DNA of 64,000 nt from Sarcocystis neurona (GCA_000727475.1 KL647297.1:1263280-1327279); one strand, 5' to 3'; numbered from the stretch's first letter, positions 34,634 through 43,962 are shown. Numbers and translations: made by a program. The notes: a model not told the origin generated them from the letters alone.

Positions 34634-37600
34634 AATAGATATACATGCACATAGAGAGGGACAGAAAAGTAGATATACAGAGAGAGAGAAAGATACAGAC
34701 ATGCGTATAGAGAGAGAAATAGATGTACACAGAGAGAGATACATATACACAAAGGCAGAGAGAGACGAATATACGCAGAGAGAGGAAGAGATAGAAATCC
34801 ACAGAAAGAGAGGGAACACATAGCGAGAAGTACACACACAGAGAGAGAGAAAGAAATTGGTATACATAGGGAGAGCGAGAGAGACAGAAGTACATAGGGA
34901 GACAGATATTCACACACATACAGAGAGACAGACATATATACAGAGAGAGAGAAACAGCTACGCCGCGAATGACAGAAATACACACAGAGAGCGGCAAACA
35001 TATACACGGAGACACGCAAAGACTGAGAGTGTCAGGAGGTGCTCCGTGGTGATGGAAGAAGTTCACGCGCGTGCTTACACCTGCGACTGACGAGAAGAAA
35101 AGGGGCTTTTTCATCTTACTGAAAGCTGCCGCTTCATTTGTGTGGCTCTGCATGCATGCAGGAGGTAGTGTGCTCGTGCCTTGTTGTTGTCGCGGCGGTA
35201 GAAAGCAGCGACAGAAAACTAGAGGAGTCTTCCTCTGGCTCTCTCTCTCTCTGTGGGACGCGGTGCACCAGCTGCTGCTGCCGCTATGTGGACGTGCTGC
35301 TGCTGCCCGCGGGTGGTCTGTTGCGGGGTGGTGGCACTTCCTCGTCTGTGTTGCTGCTGCTGCTCCTGCAGCTTGCTGTTGCCTCCAGGACTTGCTGCTG
35401 CTGCCACTTCTGCTCTGCAGCTTCCTTGCCGCGGTTTTGCTGCTGCTGCTGCTCCTGCTCGGGGGCATGTACGGGTGACGCGACTGCTGCTTGTTCTTCT
35501 GTGTTCATGTCTGTTGCCGCTGCCAACGCGTGGCTGTTGCTGTTCTGCTGGCTGCTGCTCCTCCTGCAGGCGTGCAACACAGCAATCTTCCTTCTATTTC
35601 CCTATGGAGAGAGTTTTTCAGTCTGTCCTCGGTGTATGAAAACACTCTCGATCAGCTGCTGGTCCTGCACCCCGGTTTCTTCTTCAAAGCTGCCTTCGCC
35701 TGCTGCTGGCCCTACATTGCCAGCCATGTATGGAGTGGAACCTATTACCTCGAATCGTTGAAAGTAAGCACTAGCAGCAGCGACGGCAGCAGCAATAGCA
35801 GCAGCAGCAGGAATGGCAACGGCATCAGGAGCAGGAATGGCAACAGCAGCAGCAATGGCAGCAGCAGCGACAGTAGCAGCAGCAGGAGAACCAGCCGAAA
35901 CAGCAACAGAACCCGAGAACAGAAGCACGAACAGATGCAGCAGTAGCAACACAGAGACAGCCGTGCAAGCGTAGAGAGTCGATACGACAGTCATGGAACT
36001 GCAGAGGAAGATAAAGAGAGAGATCTCCGGGGCAGATCGCAGCGACTACGCTGTCACCAACGCCGTACAGCTGCGCACACACTGCATCATTTATACATAT
36101 ATATATATATAAATGTATATATATGTATATATGTCTATATCTATATACGGACGCGGGTGTGTGTATATATGTAGATATACACACGTATGTATATATATAT
36201 ATATGTATATATGCAGATATATACATGTATGTATATATGTATATATATATATCTATATACGTATGCAGGTATATGTATATACGTACATACATACATGTAT
36301 GTATATATATCTATATATGTGGATATATACATGTATGTATATGTATGTATATGTGCGTATACCTGTATACGTATGCAGGTATATGTGTTTCTGCGTGTAA
36401 CGTCGGTGCTTGTTGATCCACATGAGCACACGCAGGTGCACTTCTATAATTCACCTGCAGGCGTGTATATATATATGTATATAAATCTGTATATATACTT
36501 GTATATACATGTATCTTTATGTGTAACGATGGCTGGGTTGTGGAAGTATATGTATGTATGTAAGTATATGTGTGAGCGAATTATACGGATGTATAGGTGT
36601 GCACATGTGTGCACCTCCCCATCTGTGTGGTGTAGAAGACTCCCTAAATTTTTTTCCAAGTTGTCTCTCTCTATACACAGATCCACATACACAGACAGAT
36701 GTACGTGCAGAAGTTACATAGATATACGTACGTCGGACGTGCATGCATAAGGTACAGGCAGAGATATGTGAAGAATAGCGTGGCAACGTATGAGAGACCG
36801 ATATAATCGGTCGCGTAATTATACATCTACAAATGTATCTGCCTGTTTAAATCTATTCTACGTATAAGGCATGGCCAGCTATATATACTCATACACATAT
36901 ATGTATGAGGCATGGTTAGCTATATGTACTCTCTGTCTCTCTCTATAGATGTATATGTGAATGCGATCTGATGCGGATACGGAATACGTGTAGGTGTAGT
37001 GGGTGCGTTTGTATACACCCCTAGGCCGGGGAACTGTCTACTATCTCTTCATGCAATTAGATCCCATAAATAATATAGATATATACTGAATGTCTGCAGT
37101 TATTCGTACATTAGATCCGGGATATCTGTGGTTATATATATATATGTATATGTCAGATCCAATGAATGTTATAGATATATTGAATATCTGTAGTTATATA
37201 TATATACACGTATACATATATATATATATATTAGATGCAATAGATAATATTGATAGATTGAATATCTGTAGTCGTGTATATATTAGATCCCATATATATA
37301 TATACATATATATATCTCAGATGCAATAGATAATATTGATATATTGAATATCTACAGTCATCTGTATATCATCTCCGATACATATTATCGACATATCGAA
37401 TATGTGTAGTTGTATACGTATTAGTGAATATTGTAGATACATAGGATATCTGTAGGTATTTATAAATTAGATGCAGTATAGATTATACACTATTGTATAC
37501 AACAGGCGCACGAAGTGTATAGACCCCCACGCGTTGCATGCGGAGGCGACCCATCTTCGCGCATGCGGCGAGGCTGGCGGTGGACGACTCTTCACACAAA

Positions 37601-38523
37601 TTTCTTCCTGTTTTTTGCTCTCCACTTATCGTTAAAAGAAATTCTGTGCTGCTATATATGCAGAACTCAACAGGCTCCTCTGGATCTGTTGCCAGAGGGA
37701 TGTATATACAGATGTATCTATCTGTAGAAAGTAGGAGTAACTACATAAATATATATGTCCGAATAGACGTATGTTAAAGGATGTGCAAGTCTTGCTCTGC
37801 CCGTCCCTCCTGTGTCTCTCTCTCTCTGTTTATATACATATATTTCTTTGTACGTCTTCCCTATACAACTCTCGACACCTACGCGTACTGTTGCTACACG
37901 GCGTAGTCGAACGTTTATCTTTCTTGATGTGTGCCTCTACACCTATATCTCTACCTATATATGGAAAGGGATACGTGTGTGTGTGCGTACCTTACGTACA
38001 TTCACACGATGAGGTAGTTGATGCGCATATATATATATGTATATGTAGAATTTCTGTCTCTCTTAATGCGCCTGTATATCTATATATCTATGTGTTCATA
38101 GAGCGGAATACGTCTTTCCGCACATGTATAAATATGTATTTATGTATATTTGTGTATTTGTGTATGCGTACCCTAGGTATATGTAAAAGTTGACGCAGCT
38201 TATATACATATATACTTGTATGTGTATACGTGTAGGTGTATTTGTTTTCGGCACTGCCTCTATACGTTGTTGAGGTGTTGAAGTACACACACGTAGGTCA
38301 CCATATTTTGTGTAGAAGTTCTATACTTCTTTGCTATTCTGCAGGTGTGCATGTTTGTCTCGCACATGCGTCGTAGTGCGCAAGGGGGAGAAAGTTGTTT
38401 TTGTGCAGCGCGTGTCTTCAGGAGCTGCTGCTGCATGTCGATAGAAAGGAGCTACGAATGCCGGAGTACGTGCTCGAATTCGACGCCAAGCCAAAGAAAA
38501 GTTTCCTCGGCATTAGACTTTGA
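17733..38523 (+). CDS. GDAP2-like protein: macro domain plus CRAL-TRIO domain, seven exons
   Basis: Seven exons join in compatible phase: 17733-18270, 20226-20335, 23352-24017, 27226-28047, 31813-32134, 35570-35763 and 38422-38523. They give 917 residues if the first ATG is used; animal GDAP2 is about 500. The order matches GDAP2 along its length: a macro domain (about residues 130-435), a linker with [11 protein letters not shown] and RRIRIEK, and a CRAL-TRIO domain (about 733-917) ending [12 protein letters not shown]. The excess length is Ser, Gln, Arg and acidic low complexity in the N-terminus, within the macro domain and in the linker. Macro domains bind ADP-ribose-type ligands and CRAL-TRIO domains bind lipids; the cellular role of GDAP2 is not well defined. 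The macro ligand loop is altered (CYTRD in place of the usual Asn-containing loop). Introns are 1.9-3.8 kb and full of repeats; two contain assembly gaps. The start codon is the weakest part of the model. Confidence 0.82.
18286..19590. repeat. intron 1 (5' part): complementary polypurine and polypyrimidine tracts
   Basis: Directly after the exon 1 donor the coding strand is purine-rich: GAAGAAG runs, a ten-base poly-G near 18359 and AGAGATAGA repeats to about 18915. After a short TA/CA microsatellite (18920-19075), a pyrimidine tract of CTTCTTCC/TCTTCCTTTC repeats covers 19270-19590. The two tracts are complementary in base class within one intron, so the transcript could fold back on itself. 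No exon is seen. Confidence 0.6.
19756..19896. repeat. 24-bp CAG minisatellite in intron 1
   Basis: A unit of 24 bases, GTACAGCAGCAGCAACAGCAG plus CAG, is repeated about six times almost perfectly, followed by (TG)n at 19901-19916. Every junction creates CAG|GTACAG, which looks like a 5' splice site. It would read as Gln-Val-Gln runs in one frame, but the homologous protein is continuous across exons 1 and 2, so this is intronic. Confidence 0.85.
20226..20335 (+). CDS. GDAP2-like exon 2 (macro domain)
   Basis: The acceptor is CTTTTCTTTTGCAG and the donor ACG|GTATGA, phases 1 to 0. It encodes [20 protein letters not shown] and ends HIIYT. This matches the GDAP2 segment in which a helix is followed by CxxGEA and a strand reading IIHTVGP, the last three residues being split into exon 3. 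At 110 bases it is the most conserved stretch of the gene and needs no frame correction. Confidence 0.85.
20411..21312. repeat. pyrimidine-rich minisatellite in intron 2
   Basis: About 900 bases of imperfect units of 15-20 bases such as CTTCTCTGTATCTGTC and CTCTCCTTCTCTGTCTAT, entirely C/T with G and A only at fixed places (CTGTATCTGT). Three forward frames stay open as Ser/Leu/Pro/Cys-rich sequence because the repeat has no stop codon. This is an artefact, since the flanking exons join seamlessly. Confidence 0.9.
21313..22340. repeat. TA/TG microsatellites, intron 2
   Basis: Degenerate ATATGTAT, GTGTGTATAC and (TA)n arrays (pure runs near 21758-21775, 22002-22018 and 22230-22262), with a TCTC patch at 21560-21600. 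Possible diverged higher-order copies of a unit containing TGTGTATAC, CTATTTGTT and TATGTACA are visible at 21855, 22030 and 22090. No exon. Confidence 0.7.
22521..22705. repeat. CTG array, 18-bp higher-order unit, left of gap
   Basis: CTG/CCG/TTG triplets arranged in an 18-base unit, CTGCTGTTGCTGCTGCCG, repeat head to tail up to the run of N. The coding strand of the GDAP2-like gene carries CTG here, opposite to its exons. Confidence 0.9.
22706..23111. other. assembly gap (406 N) within the CTG array
   Basis: Unresolved bases sit between two halves of the same CTG array in intron 2. The true array is therefore of unknown length. Confidence 0.99.
23112..23290. repeat. CTG array, right of gap, running toward the exon 3 acceptor
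   Basis: CTG/TTG/CCG triplets continue to about 23290, 60 bases before the exon 3 splice site. The T and C of the repeat would supply the pyrimidine-rich context of the 3' splice site. Confidence 0.85.
23352..24017 (+). CDS. GDAP2-like exon 3 (macro domain with low-complexity insert)
   Basis: It starts after CATGCGCAG with [20 protein letters not shown] and ends [12 protein letters not shown] before GTACAC, phase 0 on both sides, 222 codons. The first 45 and last 70 residues match the GDAP2 macro domain: VGP, a Tyr/Thr-Ala helix, then [17 protein letters not shown] and the final FPR. Between them is an insert of about 105 residues rich in Ser, Gln, Gly, Arg and Glu, made from CAG/GGG/GAG repeats, where animal GDAP2 has only a short loop. 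The insert lies between conserved elements, so it is probably a surface extension. Confidence 0.8.
24075..25780. repeat. TA/TG/CA microsatellites, intron 3
   Basis: Long degenerate TATATG and ATACAT arrays occupy 24085-24600, 24720-24760 and 25190-25780, separated by 400 bases of complex sequence. GATGGATGGATG occurs at 24271-24283. A diverged repeat of roughly 75-80 bases, containing a TTTTGTGTA-like core and then (TA)n, recurs through 25320-25650. No exon is needed here, because exons 3 and 4 join in frame. Confidence 0.7.
25995..26900. repeat. CTG-rich block with about 91-97-bp higher-order repeats, intron 3
   Basis: Coding-strand CTG triplets dominate. Three larger units are visible, each holding CTTCTTGTCTGTCA or CTTCTTCTCTGTCA then GCTGGTGCTGCTCCT with small changes, at about 26062, 26152 and 26249. 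On the other strand they would encode Gln-rich repeats with LTEKKQL cores. The flanking GDAP2-like exons are contiguous without this region, so it is treated as intron. Confidence 0.7.
27226..28047 (+). CDS. GDAP2-like exon 4 (inter-domain linker)
   Basis: It starts after GGGATAG (27226) or, 15 bases later, after CTGCAG; both keep phase 0. It ends TACCAG|GTGAGA in phase 0. The opening [12 protein letters not shown] and [10 protein letters not shown] match the GDAP2 linker motif (LPxDxGNAEGE, RxIRI). The last 30 residues, [18 protein letters not shown], match the segment leading into the CRAL-TRIO domain. In between are about 200 residues of poly-Gln/Glu and Ala/Ser. An extra intron hidden in this low-complexity part cannot be excluded. 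Confidence 0.75.
28048..31812. other. intron 4 of the GDAP2-like gene
   Basis: The 3.8-kb intron starts GTGAGA and ends with a weak pyrimidine tract and ACTAG. It contains mixed CTG and CAG arrays (28470-29430), a poly-C of 11 near 28518, a GATAGA/GGAATATAGG minisatellite (29455-29915), complex sequence at 29920-30700, and TA/TG microsatellites (30700-31560). No additional exon is required by the protein alignment. Confidence 0.7.
29455..29915. repeat. minisatellite with TATAGGAATATAGGT core, intron 4
   Basis: Imperfect units of about 50-60 bases combine GACTGC, TGTATAGGAATATAGGTA and (GATA)n/GAGAGA. Cores are seen at about 29499, 29583, 29735, 29808 and 29888. They are non-coding and specific to this intron within the window. 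Confidence 0.7.
31813..32134 (+). CDS. GDAP2-like exon 5 (CRAL-TRIO N-part)
   Basis: It starts after AATACTAG in phase 0 and ends GCGG|GTAGGC in phase 1. After 20 Gly/Ala-rich residues it reads [19 protein letters not shown], then [18 protein letters not shown], where the GRPLVV strand is typical of the CRAL-TRIO domain. It continues with [20 protein letters not shown], matching the GDAP2 helix and strand before YFHT. All upstream AG sites inside the Ala run give the wrong phase, which fixes the start at 31813. Confidence 0.82.
32940..33158. repeat. purine-rich minisatellite in intron 5, left of gap
   Basis: Units of 25-30 bases of the type AGAGAGACAGGAAGGTATAT are repeated with variation up to the gap. 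The unit is complementary in sequence style to the CTGTC/CTTCTCTC minisatellite in intron 2. Confidence 0.85.
33159..33894. other. assembly gap (736 N) within the purine minisatellite
   Basis: The same AGAGAGACAGGAAGG unit continues on both sides, so the gap is an unresolved repeat array. Confidence 0.99.
33895..34990. repeat. purine-rich minisatellite, right of gap, grading into AGAGATA repeats
   Basis: AGAGAGACAGGAAGGTATAT units with a 27-30-base period run to about 34200. They then diverge into CACAGAGAGA, AGATAGAT and TATACA mixtures to about 34990. The minus strand stays open as a very long Ser/Leu/Tyr-rich frame only because the repeat lacks stop codons. Confidence 0.85.
35570..35763 (+). 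CDS. GDAP2-like exon 6 (CRAL-TRIO core)
   Basis: The acceptor is CTCCTCCTGCAG in phase 1 and the donor TTGAAA|GTAAGC in phase 0. It encodes [18 protein letters not shown], then [18 protein letters not shown] and ends GTYYLESLK. The [14 protein letters not shown] string corresponds to the GDAP2 strand and turn reading AVYFVHPTFRSK. Confidence 0.85.
35764..38421. other. intron 6 of the GDAP2-like gene
   Basis: The intron starts GTAAGC, continues with CAG/GCAGCAG repeats (35770-35945), then (TA)n/TATATG microsatellites (36085-36590). A diverged minisatellite (37040-37480) follows, then complex and TA-rich sequence. It ends at GTGTCTTCAG. The early CAG array is open in frame past the donor, so a read-through product would end in a Ser/Asn tail at 35944. 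Confidence 0.7.
37040..37480. repeat. minisatellite, about 60-85-bp unit, intron 6
   Basis: Imperfect units carry TTAGATCC or TTAGATGCA, then ATAATAT, TGATAGATTGAATATCTGTAGT-like sequence cut by (TA)n. Cores appear at about 37065, 37150, 37230, 37315 and 37400. The conserved piece TTGAATATCTGTAGT is a convenient tag. Confidence 0.7.
38422..38523 (+). CDS. GDAP2-like exon 7 (C-terminus)
   Basis: It starts after GTGTCTTCAG in phase 0; an upstream AG at 38408 gives the wrong phase, and an in-frame TAG lies at 38374. It encodes [20 protein letters not shown] followed by DAKPKKS and ends at TGA 38521. The motif PxYVLEFDA matches the GDAP2 C-terminal element PPFVLEYDA. The protein ends soon after, without the Tyr/Pro-rich tail of animal GDAP2. 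Confidence 0.85.
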   Translation, partial: ELLLHVDRKELRMPEYVLEFDAKPKKSFLGIRL

Positions 38524-39730
38524 GATATTAGACTTTGAGGTCGTGATGTATCTCTTCTTCAAGATAAAGAAATGTGTGTTTTTTTTTGTGTACTTCTCCC
38601 CCGTCGTCCTCGTCGTCCACAAAAGAAAAAGACGTACACGCGACTTCGGGAGAGATATAGTGACAAACTAGAGATATACCCCCCGGCACACATGTATGTA
38701 GCAGTGTAGAGGTAGTGTCTGTGGGCAGATATATATATATATATAGGGACACGTTAAAGAAAAAAGTAGAAGCTCTACATATACATATACGTACATATTT
38801 GTGTATAAGAACGACCTCGTGGTCTACACATACGTCTGGTGCAAGTCGAGATATGATAAAACACAGCAGGAGATCTACCGTTGCCGAAGGGTGTAAGTAT
38901 ATAGGTGGATGTATTCTGCCCGTCTTCCGTGGTATCTGCGCGTCAGCATTAGAACTCCGCAGGTGGCCAGTGGCCGTTTCTTTTCTGGCCCTTCCTTTTC
39001 TCCTCCATGCGTAGCTTCACTGCAGACCCCCCCCGCCTGCAGCGACGTACAACGCCTAAATGCTGCAAATTTATCCCCGTACGCATCCTCAACATATATT
39101 TACATGTGGGTACATATATAGAGCTATAGATAGATAAGATGTAATATGCATATACATATACATATTATATATATATATATGTATGTCCGCATTATGCATA
39201 TATATATATATATATCTGAGAACAAAGCATACATATATATATATATGTGTATACAAGTACATAGTATGCCTATGTATATATATATATGTATATGTATGAA
39301 GTTCCTTATGCGTCTTCGAACGTTTCGTTTACCATTTGCCGACTGTACTACATTCTCTTTGTAGTCGTCCTGCAAGTGAATTAGCGTCTTGCAGCGGGTG
39401 TATTTTCAGCGCCGTGGCTTCACGCAGATGTTGCTGTTCGTACACAAAATAGAAACTGCAAGAAGTGAGATGGCTGTCTCTAACTCATAGAGGGACGCCG
39501 TAAAACAAACGTACGCAGCTGGGCTGCCCTGACTTGGAACTCTTCAGGCATGCACCTGTGCACAGATGTTCGCTCGGGATATTACCGTTCTGGAAGATAT
39601 ATGCTACATCACAGGTGTGTAGTACACGGAGAACGTCAGTGTATACGTCTGCATCTACAAACGTATAAATACATGTATATATATATATATATATACTTGT
39701 AGTGGGAGCCGCACACTTTATTTTTCACAG
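38524..39730. other. 3' flank of the GDAP2-like gene, intergenic
   Basis: No gene is seen. TA microsatellites occur at about 38730-38742 and 39115-39300, and (TA)n at 39680-39694. No recognisable terminator or polyadenylation element can be called with confidence. Confidence 0.4.
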
Positions 39731-39873
39731 ACTACGCGTCTTTACAGTTTATTCTGATTGCATGCACCGACTTTTGGGACGCGCAGCCGTCTTCCTCGAA
39801 AGAGTCACACTGCCTTTCGACCTGGTCCCGACTGATTTTGTCGTCCCCACACAAGCTAAGGAATTAATTCCCG
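39731..39873 (+). CDS. candidate internal exon, function unknown
   Basis: The exon follows a strong acceptor (TTTATTTTTCACAG) and ends CCCG|GTATAT, phases 2 to 1. The 47-residue peptide has mixed composition, including LRVFTVYSDCMHRLLGRAAV and then PTDFVVPTQAKELIP. A second frame in the first 80 bases is also open, so the reading is not secure. Confidence 0.3.
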
Positions 39874-40769
39874 GTATATTAGTTCTTAGCCACTGCAGCA
39901 ACCCCGTCCTTGCTGCACGCGGTACATCACCTTCTGCCTTTGCTATATACGAGGTCTCGGTGGAGCACTACTGGTGCAGGCGATGCGCTGCTATCACGTG
40001 TTCTGCATCTCTGCGAGACTCGTGCGGTGGGACGCATGTGGGGAAGACTAGGTCCCGCTGGGTGTACGTACACCTAGACGTCCCGTGAACACATGTAGGC
40101 ACATATGAAATCAGAAGCAGGGCAGCCGCTGCTTTGACCTAAACTTCCGCAGGAGCTCCTTCTGCGACTTAGGTCACTGATTCAATTACCCGAAACCGTC
40201 GGGTGTACGTGTGACCGAACCCCCCTGCCTTGCCTGAACGTGAACAGCCGCTGCGTGCACCAAGAAGCCTCTTGCGCCAACGAACGCGTATTCGTACACA
40301 GATACATGTGGACGCCGAAGTCAATAGAGAGACGTACTGTCACCCCAGCTTCTGCAGCAACACTCTGTGGAGCAGTGCAGTACGAATAACAAGGTACACA
40401 TAATGGTATACACGTATGTGAACAGCTTTATATGCATGCATCACCTACGTGTATGTGAAAAACCGTTTAACGAAGCAAATATACATTCTAAAGTAGGTGG
40501 CGGAAAAATGGAGCATGTGTGTGTGCGTTGAAGTGATAACAGATATATGTGTATTGACAGAGAAATATACACGCACTCGATATATATATATATATATATA
40601 TTCTCGTAGATATAGATGTACATTGTGTAAGTAGAGCGGTACCCGTCGTCCCTACAAGAACTACATGAAGTACAGAATTCACTACAACATATCTTTCGTA
40701 AGGAACTGAGAGCATGCGCGCGTCCAGTCCTCGCGTGCATCTCTTGTGCGCACTGTACTATCGTAACAG
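39874..40769. other. probable intron or intergenic
   Basis: Complex sequence with a perfect GGTGTACGTACACC palindrome at 40061-40074 and TA runs at 40575-40600. No supported coding. Confidence 0.35.
40061..40074. promoter_or_regulatory. 14-bp palindrome GGTGTACGTACACC
   Basis: A perfect inverted repeat. The same or near-same sequence recurs at 53-59 kb in this window. A factor-binding site is possible, since GTAC-centred sites are known for some apicomplexan AP2 proteins, but nothing here shows function. Confidence 0.3.
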
Positions 40770-40881
40770 CAAGGGAGATAGACTGCGTACAAGGAACAAT
40801 AGAATGATATCCATGAATAGTCTTCTGTGCGGGCATACGTACTTGTCCACCTGGGAGCACACGATCGACATTCTTAAATCG
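40770..40881 (+). CDS. candidate internal exon, function unknown
   Basis: It lies between ATCGTAACAG and AAATCG|GTAAGT, a strong donor, phases 2 to 0. The peptide ends MISMNSLLCGHTYLSTWEHT followed by IDILKS. It is probably in the same transcript as other plus-strand pieces nearby, but phases with 39731-39873 do not match directly, so an exon is missing or one call is wrong. Confidence 0.3.
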
Positions 40882-43800
40882 GTAAGTATAAGTAAATATA
40901 TATATATATGTATATACTTACGTATACGCAATTGTTCCGGGTGCGCACGGCCGCGTATTCTACCTACCAGGAATTAAAAGGAAGGCGACACCCAACACAG
41001 AGGGTCTGTGTAGGAGGGAACAGACCTCTCATATACAGAATCCGATGTTTATCTGTACATAAATTCACTTGCATAGATGTGCCATCCACATGTTCCATTT
41101 ACACGCGCCTACTAGGGAAACAGGCATCGAGCACAGGTGTTGGGGGTGAGGACACGTGCTTGTGTTTCTAAATAGTGTGTGAAGTGGAGTGAATATTCAC
41201 GTGTGCAGCGCATGCACACTTTGAAGTTACACGCGTTTGGTTGGCTTCGTTGAAGGAGATACAAGCGTTCTACAGCTAAAGTAAACTTCTCTTGAGTTCG
41301 TCGCGTGGGGGGAAAGTGCGTGAAGAGAAGCCCGTACGTGCATCACTGCACGCAGAAATTACACACTCCAATAGCTCACTCAGCCTTCTCACGGAGACGG
41401 AAAGGCTGCAATATGATGGTGTGAAACTCTTGAACTCCGCTTTGATTGAGACAGGACGTCTGCGTGCACGAGTCACTTGCTAGGGCAGCTGTCGCTGCTG
41501 TAACTCTCGGGCAGGGCAACATGCCCACCCGCCACTTTTTCTGAAGCCTGCACCTGCAAGTGACGGTGCTGCGCGCTGTTCGTCTACTACCCACTTCCCC
41601 GTTCGCATATTGTCGTTTGCTGCTGCACTAACGGCTTAGCTTGTGCCCAGCCTTTTTTTTCCTGTGCGGTGCCGATGTTCTGGCTGTTTTGTCACGCGCC
41701 CTCGGGCTTTATTTGACGCTGCTGTGGCAGCCGCTAGATCTGCGGCAGTCCTTCCACTGCTGCGCTGCAGTGCCTGTTGCTCTGAGAGCACTGACTCTGC
41801 TTCCCACTGAGGCTGATAAGCCGTTTTGTACCCGCAAGTGCGTGCTGTGTTTTCGCGCTGACGGTGCTGCTGTCCTAGCGTTGCTGCAGCAGCACGAGCC
41901 AGGCAACACCGTGTGCTGCCTGGCGGTCTGCTGGTGCTGCCGCTGCAGGTGTTACCGTATCCTGTGCCAGACTGACACTGCTGTTGCTGCTGCTGTTCGC
42001 CTGCTACCGTTGCGGTTTCACTCGCTGCTGCTCCGGCATGAACTCGTCGGTAACTGCAGCGTTGTTGAAGCCACCGTGAGGCTACGTTCTGTCGGCGCAA
42101 ACTGCTTGTCGTTCACTTTTAGGTGCTGCTGCTCTGCTGACGCTGGTGCATTCTGTGGTGATGCTGTTTCTGAATCAGTTGGTATTATCTGCTGACGCTC
42201 CTCCTAGCAGTGGGTGTGGTGCTCTTCCCGTCCAGCTTCTGTCCTCCTGCTTTCCTCAAGCTGCGAGTGCTGTGGTAGTGCAGCTACTGCGCCGCTGGTA
42301 CTCCTGCTGCTCTGCTGACACTGTCGATCTGCCTATGGCTCTGCTGTTGCTGCCCCCGCTACTCTTGACGCTGCTGAGCTCCACGTGCTGGTGCTGCCGC
42401 CTGCTGCTATTGCTGTTGTTGCCGAACGGCGTCCCCTGCTCACTGCCAGAGGGTGTTTCAGCAGTGATTGCTCTTGTGTTAGCCGCTGAGCTCCACACAC
42501 GCAAGCGGCGGGGAGGCCCTCTAGACCCCTCTGTGTGTACGGGCACGAACACGTATCATTGACTTCTCTGCGATCTGCAGGGATGAACATGGTGATCAAA
42601 CACCAGCCTTCTTGCCCATCCGTATTACTGCATTTTTGGGCGGCATTCCACGCCGACGCGTCTCGAAAATGCCCGTCACGCAGCAGCAGAGAAGCCGCAG
42701 GACAGCAAGCGTAACGGCAGAGGGCAGCAGAAGAGGAGAACACCTGCAGAAAAGCAGTCGCACGAGAGTGGGAACCAAGGGCAGCAGGAGAAGGGCGACA
42801 TAGAGTAGTTGTACATCTTAGCGATCGCAGCAGCAGAAAAGAGGAAACCCACCACGACGTAGTACGCAGTGCGCCCGAAACTGTACCCGCCGCGCACGGG
42901 CGCGCTGCCGTAGTAGGGGTTGCAAGTGAAGATGCAGCAGCAGCAATAGAAGCGGTAGTAGCAGCGGTAGTAACTGCAGCCGTACCAGTAGCGACAGCGG
43001 CAGTCACATCCGTAGCAATAGCTGCAGCAACACAAGCAGCCAAGATGGCAGGCAGGCCAGCAGCCACATCAGCAGCCATAAAAGCAGCCGCAGGGACAGA
43101 GGCGCAGTGAATTCAACAACAGCAGCATCAAGAGCACCCACCACCAGTAGCGGCAGCAGATACGTCGTTTACGGGGCGGCAGCAGTGACGGTCGCGCGGT
43201 GTGTAACACATAGAGCCGCAGCCGCCGTCCCTGTGCTGCGGACGAGCGCTGTCTAGCAGAAACGTTTGCAGCCCCGCGTCTGCAGCGCCGTGTCATTACT
43301 TTAGCAGCAACACTGCCCGTACGCGCTCAGCAACTAAATTGTGGGCAACAAGACTGTTGGCTCCGACGGGGGGAGGAGGGCCGACAACCTTTCATTATTA
43401 TCGGAGCCGTAGACAAGCGTCCGTGATAGCCACGTGCCGTGTGGCAGCAGCAGCAAGAGCAGCGCTCGTGCAGGAACACCAGCATCCGCGCACAGCCGCC
43501 ACGGTAAGACAGTCAGTCCGCACGGCCAGCAGGAGTGGCGGCAGCAGCAATATAGATAGGTACGCACAGCGACAGCAGCAGGAACTACGATGCGACAGTA
43601 TTACGCACGGCGGCAGCAGGGGCCGCGTAGCAGCGCAGCGTCACAACAGCTACGCGCGCCCAGTCGAGGATGAGAAGCAGCAGCAGCTACAGAGCGCAGC
43701 AGCAGAGCGCACCGGTAGCAGCAGAGCGCACCGGTAGCAGCAGAGCGCGGCAGCAGCAGAGCGGAGCAGCAGCAGAGCGGAGCAGCAGCAGAGCGGTGCA

Positions 43801-43962
43801 GCAGCACTAGAGCCGCGCAGTCGCAGTAGGGCGGTGCAACAGCAGTAGGGCGTTGCAGCGGCAGCAGAGTGCAGCAGGGGCACTGGGGTCGCAGAGCATC
43901 ACACGGCAGAGAGGGCCTGGAAGCAGACGGCAGGTTGTCCTAGTAGTCGCTGCTGCTAAGGT
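40882..43962. other. CTG- then CAG-rich region with unplaced coding-like pieces
   Basis: Short TA runs near 40900 are followed by complex sequence. At 41292-41480 a frame contains SLLTETERLQYDGVKLLNSA and ends in TAG. From 41640 to 42480 the plus strand is CTG-rich and intron-like. From 42660 to 43880 it is CAG-rich, with Ser-rich open frames such as one around 42960-43250. A multi-exon plus-strand gene could run through here, but I could not chain exons by phase. Confidence 0.35.
43670..43880. repeat. CAGCAGAGCG tandem array
   Basis: Units of 14-19 bases such as GCACCGGTAGCAGCAGAGC and GCGGAGCAGCAGCAGA are repeated head to tail. It is a CAG-class minisatellite. Confidence 0.75.

Larger units (their letters stand above)
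32135..35569. other. intron 5 of the GDAP2-like gene
   Basis: The 3.4-kb intron starts with a purine-rich stretch, then has G-runs (32512-32528 and 32606-32617) and AGAGAG arrays interrupted by a gap. About 120 bases of complex sequence (35000-35130) follow, and then a CTG-rich 3' part (35265-35569) that runs directly into the exon 6 acceptor CTCCTCCTGCAG. No exon is seen. Confidence 0.7.
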
